Below, one piece after another: positions 57,338 through 64,000 of a stretch of 64,000 bases of DNA (position 1 is its first letter; the number at the start of each line of letters is the position of its first letter). The stretch lies in NCBI GenBank assembly GCA_963682025.1, contig OY821517.1:107436972-107500971 (forward strand), read 5' to 3'. Source of the stretch: Cordilura impudica. Its lineage: Eukaryota > Arthropoda > Insecta > Diptera > Scathophagidae. The position numbers and the translations under genes are program-made. A model generated the notes under the pieces. That model made no database searches. It was not told the origin of the DNA and worked only from the letters and a program-made list of their open reading frames with translations.

Positions 57338-60106
57338 CCCATTTTGGCCCGCTACCCGATCCCGTTGGAATTTTTTCATGATTTTTGGAATACTACCTCT
57401 TATTGACCTCATTAAGAAAAATTAAAAAAATCTTTGAGTTATCTCAATTGGTTTCCGAGATATGGCGTGGGTAGTTTTCTACCCCTTGGGCCGTTGCAGA
57501 TACATAATATGCGTAAAACTAATAATAACAATAAAACAAATTTAGTAGAGAGATCATCAAGATTTATTGAAAAATTATTATTATATACAGTGAATTGTAA
57601 AAAGATATAATAGAATAGATATTTTATTGATGTTTATAATATTTACCAAAACATTTGGCGTGTAAATTTACGTTACATTTGACGCATATGAAGGGAGTCT
57701 TTGACGAACATACTTTGTTTGCATCGTCTGGGTGGCACATCGTTACCACGCTTGCCAGGAAAATGCTTAGTATCATTGATAATAGCCGCATCGCTATGTC
57801 TAGAGGCATTGCTAGTACCAGGAACATTATCCAAATCCTGGTCAGTCTTCTCCGATGATAAAAGAGCTCGAGTGATTTGGCATCTGAATTCCAGTTGTGG
57901 CATTATATTACTTTTCTCAGTTTTTGCAACCAAGCAATGCAATTTTCATGCATTAACCATCATGTTGGAAAGGGTATTTGTAAAAAGAGGCCACCACTAT
58001 TTTTTCCCCCGTATGCCAATACGATAATTACCCAAAGCATTATCATGGAGGTCAACACCCCCATACCTATGAGAGAGGGTGAAAAAAAATAGGAACAGAT
58101 AGTAGGTTCTTCAGATATACGTACATCGATTATTTTCTATCCTTACCTTCATTATACTCCTTTGTCATTCGGGGAACGTTTATGTTTATATGTTTTTTTT
58201 TTGCTTGCGGTCAAATAACCGCTTTGCTGTAGCGAGTGGTTCTATTGATGAATGATTTGATAACATCGTAACAGCTGCATTATCTATCCATCTTATTACA
58301 ACGAGCTCCTTGTCATGATCATACATTGCTGCATATTCGCCTTTTTTCATATTTTCAGTCAGCATGGCTTTTCCAGTTCTATTTACCCGAACAGTTCCTG
58401 TCGCAAAGAATGCACGATCACTTAGTAGGCACATGAGATGAAGAGAAGTGAAAAATTTATCGAGGAATATTCTGTGAGACGATGGTGATTAAATATTCTC
58501 CAATAGTTTGAGAACAACATCCGCTCCAAGTCTAATGGTTTTGTCGTGTGGAGTTGCTGCTCCTCCATATAGTATGAACTGATACAAATATCCACTTGAT
58601 GAGCACAAGCAAACTCAAATCGAATAGGTTTGGCACGGATGAACATTTTGCAGGAATGTCTTCCAAAGTAGGGGATCATCTGTTCATCAACTGATAAATT
58701 ATGGGCCCAAATTCCAAACTGCATAAATCGTTCGTTGCTTGCGTCAAAAAATGGCCTAATCTTTGAATATTTATCAGACGTATCCAAACTGTTGTTATCC
58801 GACAAATGGATGAACCTCATGATTGCCTCAAATCTCGATCGAGGTAGCGAATTGCGGACAATCGGGACTTCCAAGTCTGGTTGAAGTGACCAATATAACT
58901 TCCATTGCGGAAGGACATGGTAACCACTTAGAAATAAAATACCGATGAATCTCTTCAATTCATATTATTGGAGTCCAAAGCTTGCATTTTGCTGACCAGC
59001 GTATTTGTCACTGTGCTCAGTAGCCATTGTACACAAGTCTTCATCTAAGAAAAGGGCAAAGAGCTCAGCAGGTGATTTTCCAACTACAACAAGAGAACGA
59101 TTTATGGACATAATTTTATTATTAATTCAAATAATATTTTCCTAATTCTTGTATACAATGCCCTCGATTTTTGTAGCTTCAACGTTAGCTGGTTCTTTGG
59201 AATATTTAAAGTGACGCTTACGCCAAGAAGCTGGGCAATATTCAGCTTGTGATTTAAATTTTTTTGGAGGTGGTTCGAGGCTTCTTTCAGTTTCTTCTTG
59301 ATCTTCAGGGTAATTTTCGACGACTTCGTATTCTAATTCGACCGACCCAGCGATATCCATTGCAAGTGGCTCGTTAAATTCGATAATTTCATCGTTAATT
59401 TGTTCAGTGTCACTTGTCTCATCTACTTCTGGTGGAATGTATACCACATTAACCTCTGTTGATCTGTGAACATCTGTAGTGACTTCATCTTCTTCGTCCG
59501 ATGAATTCAAGATTCCCATAATTTCATCCATTTTTAAAAATTTGTGTCGCATAATTTTCTATAAAATGTATACTTACCAAATAATATGTATGGTTACAAA
59601 ATATTAATTATTATACTTACCAATATTTAACGCAAATCAAACACAATCGAAAAACTTATATCAACGATGCAGTAAACAAACAGAACTGAACCGCACTGAC
59701 CAAAACCATGTGATATAAAGTAATAGTTGTTATGACATTGGCCCAAGGAGTAGAAAACTACCCATGCAATTTCAACGTAAGAAAGCACCGTTATGTCAAT
59801 AGTATAAATCTATTTAAATTTGCATAGAACAAACCTTTTGCAGTATTGTACTACAGACAATTTATCAAATTGAAGTGATATCACAATTGTAATATTTAAT
59901 TCAAAACAGGTCCTTTTGGGGAGTTTATTGTTTTATGAGGGGGTGGTGGGAGCTCGGCTGTTCATAGGGGAGTGGTTGATAGTAAATCACAAAAATCATT
60001 CTAAATATTTACAAAGTATCAACCAGTACTTTTTACTGTGTCTAGTTTCGTAGAAATCTCGGTTTTAGTTCAGGGGTAGAAAACTACCCATCTGGGCCAA
60101 AATGGG
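57338..60106 (-). mobile_element. piggyBac transposon, complete ends
   Basis: Inverted termini CCCATTTTGGCCC and its near complement GGGCCAAAATGGG are each flanked by TTAA (57334-57337 and 60107-60110), the piggyBac target. Length is 2769 bp. Hairpin-forming GGGTAGTTTTCTACCCC near the left end (about 57468-57484) recurs at the right as GAGTAGAAAACTACCC (about 59748) and GGGTAGAAAACTACCC (about 60074): a subterminal repeat set. Confidence 0.9.
57624..59552 (-). pseudogene. piggyBac transposase, decayed
   Basis: From the ATG at 59552 an acidic N-terminus (SSDEEDE, EDQEETE) leads to EYCPASWRKRHFKY. After two stops the frame gives VVVGKSPAELFALFLDEDL, then ELKRFIGILFLSGYH, NSLPRSRFEAIMRFIHLSD and LSVDEQMIPYFGRHSCKMF (first catalytic Asp). 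Frame changes follow, then LLSDRAFFATGTVRVNRTGK and LVVIRWIDNAAVTMLSNH (later acidic residues), an 80-bp intron (58067-58146, GTAAGG...CATAG), then GVDLHDNALGNYRIGI in broken frame and a cysteine-rich tail (CVKCNVNLHAKCFGKYYKHQ). The order is canonical piggyBac; stops and frameshifts show it is dead. Confidence 0.85.
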
Positions 60107-60110
60107 TTAA

Positions 60111-62339
60111 TTTTTAAATGACTGTATTTTTTTTAAGATTAGAAAGTAAAATAAATTTTGTATATTTTTGTAACTTCTAAGCTATTAATGTTAGAAATAT
60201 GAAACTGAGTCGTTTAGAAATTGAAAAAAAAAATATATAAAAGATCAAAATTTCCCGATAATCTCCTACTTAGTAGAGCATAACTACTGCCATATAAAAG
60301 CCATCAAAAAAAAAACTTGCACTCTTCTGTAGCCCCAACCCTACACTCCTATATCCCATTGTATACCTGCCAGTTTCCGCCCGTGTGCACCAGGACAATT
60401 TTTCTGACCCAAGGTCAGATATTTTGTGAAAAATTTATGAATACAACAGTTTTCCACTATGCGGTTGGGTATAATGAGTTGGCCCTGATGTTTTTATCTA
60501 ACAAAAATGAGACGATTTAACGATGCCCGTCTTTCCGTCTGTGTGTTATGAATACAAAAGCGGGTAGTACCGGTGTATTTCTTGCGCGGTTTATTGGTTT
60601 TTTATACTGACAGAAAAAGGAAACAGTAGAGTTGACACAAGTTGTTATATACTTATCAAAAAGGGTTGAGACATAATGCGCTTAATTGTTAAATTATATT
60701 AATGGGTAAAATCTTTTTTATTTTGTTTTTTTTATTTTTTATTTTATTAACTTGAGTTATATAGTTTAAATGCCAGATGTTGGATTAATGAAGACCTGTC
60801 CAACATTCGACGAAAATAGAAAACTACCTCTATTGAATTAGACGAAGAAGCTAAACAACTTCTAGAAGATGAAAATCAAGGCTATTTAGAAGAAATATTT
60901 ACTACAATTGTTTGATTTAAAGTAGTTTTTCAGTACACTAACAATAAATTATACTATTTTTAATATAGTCAACAATTTTTCTTGATTTATAAATTTATGT
61001 ATTTCATAAATTTACTATAAAAATTGACGTCGAAATATTTAAAAAGACAACAAAAATTTTTTTAGCAAAACTAAAACATAAAACTTTTTCATTGAAACTT
61101 CTCTATATTGAATCAATATTAGGTAACCTTTACGTTCGCTGCTTAATAAATTATTTTTGAACTCGGGCTCTTTGAAAAAAGCCAACCTTTGACCCCTGTG
61201 AACATGTGGACTAAAAAGTTTACTGGGGCCAAAGTTTGACATTTTCTGACAAAATTTAACTTAAAAAATTTTAAAAAGTATTAGCTTCACTTTTGTGTCA
61301 ACTAAAAATGAAAATGTATATTAAACCCTCCATAACTTTTTTTATTATCGGTCGATATTTACGTTTTATAAATTAAAGGCTAAAGTGCCACCTACCAAAC
61401 AAAAAAAAAACCGCATATCAAAATTTCTATCCAATCAAAAGTTATGGATTTTTGACGGCCTTCTCATGAAATGGTCCACTGTGCGCCGGATGGAAGTACA
61501 TCGCTAAATCGACAGAAAATTGTTTGAGTAGATCGGTAGCTCTTGACCACAGGTTTATGGTATACTATACAAATAATAAACATCGAACACTAATTGTGTT
61601 TTTGACAGATTTTTAAATTGAATCGATTCAAATAAATAGCATTTTTCAAGAAGCCGGTACACTTAGTGTTAAGCCGTCAATTTTCTAAAAATATGTCATT
61701 GAACATCTTGCTGCCCCTCAAAGGAGTATATACAAACGCTACATTTTATATCTAAATTAAATTAGAAAATGTTTGCTTTAATAAACAAAATAAATAAAAT
61801 GGAATGGAAAAAATATAAGAATATGTCCTTAGTAGCTTTATACCAGTATATTTGACCCTTCCTTCTAACATTTAAGCATACAATCAGCTACATACGTTTG
61901 AATTTTTTGAATGTATGCCTGTGGGTCTGTTTATAAGTACACATTTACTTGTAGGCTATAGTTAATCTTGTTGTCGAAATGGTTTGTTTAAGATAAGTTT
62001 AATTTCTAGGATTCAGGTTTGATGTGTTATAAAAATGTCATCGTTGCTTTAATGGGTTACTATTAAAAAAATGCCTAAAATATCTTTTTAAAGACATTCT
62101 TTGTTAAGTTAGTTCTTTAGTATTCACTTGATGATGATGTTGGTGTGTTTTGTCTTCTTACATACCCCAGGGAGAGCACATTATGCTTCACTAGTGATAT
62201 AAAATGTTTATTGAAATAGATTTTTTTTTTGGTAAAAAATGTTTTTTTCTGATTTAATATACTTCAAAGACATACTTTCTTTAAGAATTTATAATAGATA
62301 TATTCATGCTATATGAACTTATTTATTTATTCATATATT
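60111..62339. other. AT-rich interval with two small DINE-like remnants
   Basis: A plus-strand remnant at about 60446-60547 (CCACTATGCGGTTGGGTATAA, GATTTAACGATGCCCGTC) and a degraded minus-strand remnant near 61495-61575 belong to the DINE-like family. A short coding-like stretch near 60828-60916 (ELDEEAKQLLEDENQGYLEE) cannot be identified. Nothing else is recognised. Confidence 0.5.
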
Positions 62340-63147
62340 TATACCCTATACCACTATGTGGTTTGGGTATAATGACTTTGTGCTGCTGTTTGTAACAACC
62401 AAAAATATTTGACCTACACCCATCTTTAATTATACCGATCGAATCAGAATCACCATCTGATTCGATTTAACGATGTCCGTCCGTCCGTCCGTCCGTCCGT
62501 CCGTCTGTGTGTCCATGTAAAGCTTGTAATCAAACTACAGGTCGCAAATATGAATATATTTTGAAGAAATTTGGTATTTGATCTTTTATCGGCCATGGGA
62601 TGAACGCTGTTGAAATTGGTGAGAATCGGTCCATGTTCAGACCTAGCCCCCATACAAATGACCCCTATGAAATCAACATATATTGCCATAATCATCCAAA
62701 TTATCATACAAATTTTAGTCAAATTGGGTTTGTATGTATATATTACATCCATTAATCAGTAGTCGAAAAATAATCCCTATTGGACAAGTCTTAGTCATAG
62801 GCCCCATATAGAGCAGCTTCCCGATCTTCACTTAAATCTATCAAAAAAACAAAAATATTGCACTGATTCTTCTCAAATTTTGTTTGTATATATTTTTGCA
62901 AAATACAAGAGACTTTACCAAACATGGTCAGGGTCGGTCCATTTTTGGGCCTAGTCCCCATATAGATATAGCATCCGATATGAACTTTTTCATATCTGCA
63001 GCCGAAAAAATTAATAAAAATCCCACTCAAATTTGGTTTATGTTTATTTTCTATATCCAGTTAGTTGGGCCTGAGAGATAGGGTCTCTCAACGCATGGTA
63101 TAGGGTATCGTATAGTCGGTCTAGACCGACTATAATTTTCTTACTTG
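62340..63147 (+). mobile_element. DINE-like element, full length
   Basis: 808-bp copy with seven GTCC units and both ends. Internal modules are spaced 154 bp. Confidence 0.9.
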
Positions 63148-63259
63148 TTTTCAATTTATTTATTTAATGAATAACTATACAATAATAAATTATTATAAAG
63201 TAATAGTGAAAAAAGGAGCACTAGCTACTGTGGCCATCAGATCTTCGCTTATAAAATAA

Positions 63260-64000
63260 CTAGCTGTTTTTACCCGGTCTTGCCCGGGACAAAAGGCCTT
63301 TGACTTGAAAAATGGTTCACTATGCTTACCAGGTGCTATGTACTTAGTTCCCAATGAACAAATTCCGCAATAAAATGAACTTTCTCCCCAAAAATTTGTA
63401 TGGGCTGTAAATTCATTTTTTATTTTAATTCAAATTTTTTTAAATTTTTAATTTAGAAGTTTTTTATAAGATGCTGCAGCAAAAATGCTTTAAAAATAAG
63501 CTGCGAAACCGCTTTAAGTTTTTTTTTTTTAGTTTATTTATAAACATCAAATATAAAGGAATCCTTTGCAAATTAAAGGAATCATAACTTTTTAAAATTG
63601 AATTACTTCATTCAATAAGTGATCATCATTGAGCAGAGAAGTCAAATTCATAGAAGTTTCAAAAATGAAAAACTTATGCGACGTTTAAAATTGTGCCGCA
63701 AGGTTTCTTTAAGCAACTGCTTACAGAATATGTGAGGCCTATTTTGATCAACAGGTAATTATTTTACATTCGTAGATAAAATTTATCATAAGACTTTTCA
63801 CTGAGCTGTGTTCCGCGAGCGAGTCGCGTCAGCTTCAGCGCGTTTGGCAGCCACACCCGTGCTGCCGCGCAGTTGTTGTCAACTTATTCTAATCGCCAAA
63901 ATATATTTTTCAGATCATTCTGATATTTTAGATGAGCTGTGTTCCGGGAACGCGTCGCGTCTGCGTCCCCGCGCCGCACCTCACGTTTGCCGGCTACACC
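63260..64000 (-). mobile_element. Helitron B (copy 3), minus strand, runs off the window
   Basis: Starts on the plus strand with CTAGCTGTTTTTACCCGG, the reverse of the Helitron 3' end. It passes through the reverse of the conserved 3' body (ATTTGTATGGGC, GATGCTGCAGCAAAAATGC) and enters the GC-rich array near 63790 (GTTCCGCGAGCGAGTCGCG, GTGCTGCCGCGCAGTTG). The 5' end lies beyond the window. Confidence 0.85.

Noticed and set aside
1..64000. tRNA, rRNA or host protein-coding genes
   Set aside because: No cloverleaf-like or rRNA-like segment and no multi-exon host gene could be recognised by eye; small or highly diverged genes cannot be excluded without a search.

Overview
This window looks like a gene-poor, repeat-rich stretch of a dipteran genome, most likely a higher (calyptrate-type) fly. 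The reasons are strongly AT-rich DNA, short GT-AG introns of 57-107 bp inside transposase genes, a DD41D mariner, piggyBac, Transib and hAT relics, non-LTR retrotransposons, and above all a DINE-1/mini-me-like family carrying a (GTCC)n microsatellite. I see no convincing host gene, tRNA or rRNA. Nearly everything recognisable is a transposable element or the remains of one.

Layout. 0-3.2 kb: a possible LTR-element remnant, a 28-bp tandem repeat, a hAT relic and a piggyBac C-terminal relic. 3.2-5.4 kb: a non-autonomous Helitron with two internal tandem arrays, one very GC-rich. 5.6-10.8 kb: five DINE-like copies, one inside a LINE relic and one inside another DINE-like copy. 11-13.2 kb: piggyBac relic. 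15-18.2 kb: two related Transib C-terminal relics. 19-21.2 kb: a DINE-like copy and a DD41D mariner with its TA duplication. 23.6-24.6 kb: a tandem array joined to a Helitron 3' end. 27.3-32.2 kb: a large palindromic transposon derivative whose arms each carry the same transposase fragment. 32.4-34.9 kb: three DINE-like copies, two exactly abutting. 35.4-38.7 kb: further tandem arrays and a MITE. 38.8-42.9 kb: a transposon with ~500-bp terminal inverted repeats and an intron-containing transposase of the same family as the palindrome. 43.8-47.4 kb: DINE-like copies, hAT remnants and a candidate TTAA MITE. 48.6-57.1 kb: a nested stack in which a LINE relic carries a truncated DD41D mariner and a complete Transib (CACAGTG ends, 5-bp CAACG duplication), and the Transib carries a younger LINE with an open 942-aa ORF2. 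57.3-60.1 kb: a complete but decayed piggyBac with TTAA. 62.3-63.1 kb: a DINE-like copy. 63.3 kb to the end: a Helitron on the minus strand.

The most informative observations are: (1) the palindrome, an inverted duplication of an already broken transposon with a 122-bp single-copy loop; (2) the DINE-like family, which shows T|T insertion without duplication at two sites where the empty target can be reconstructed, and a four-module body of ~153-bp period; (3) the Transib, whose excision in silico restores a LINE reading frame and which keeps the three RAG1-like acidic positions; (4) the transposase family shared by the palindrome and the 38.8-kb element, which I cannot place in a superfamily with confidence.

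All protein assignments come from recalled family motifs read by eye. No database search was run.
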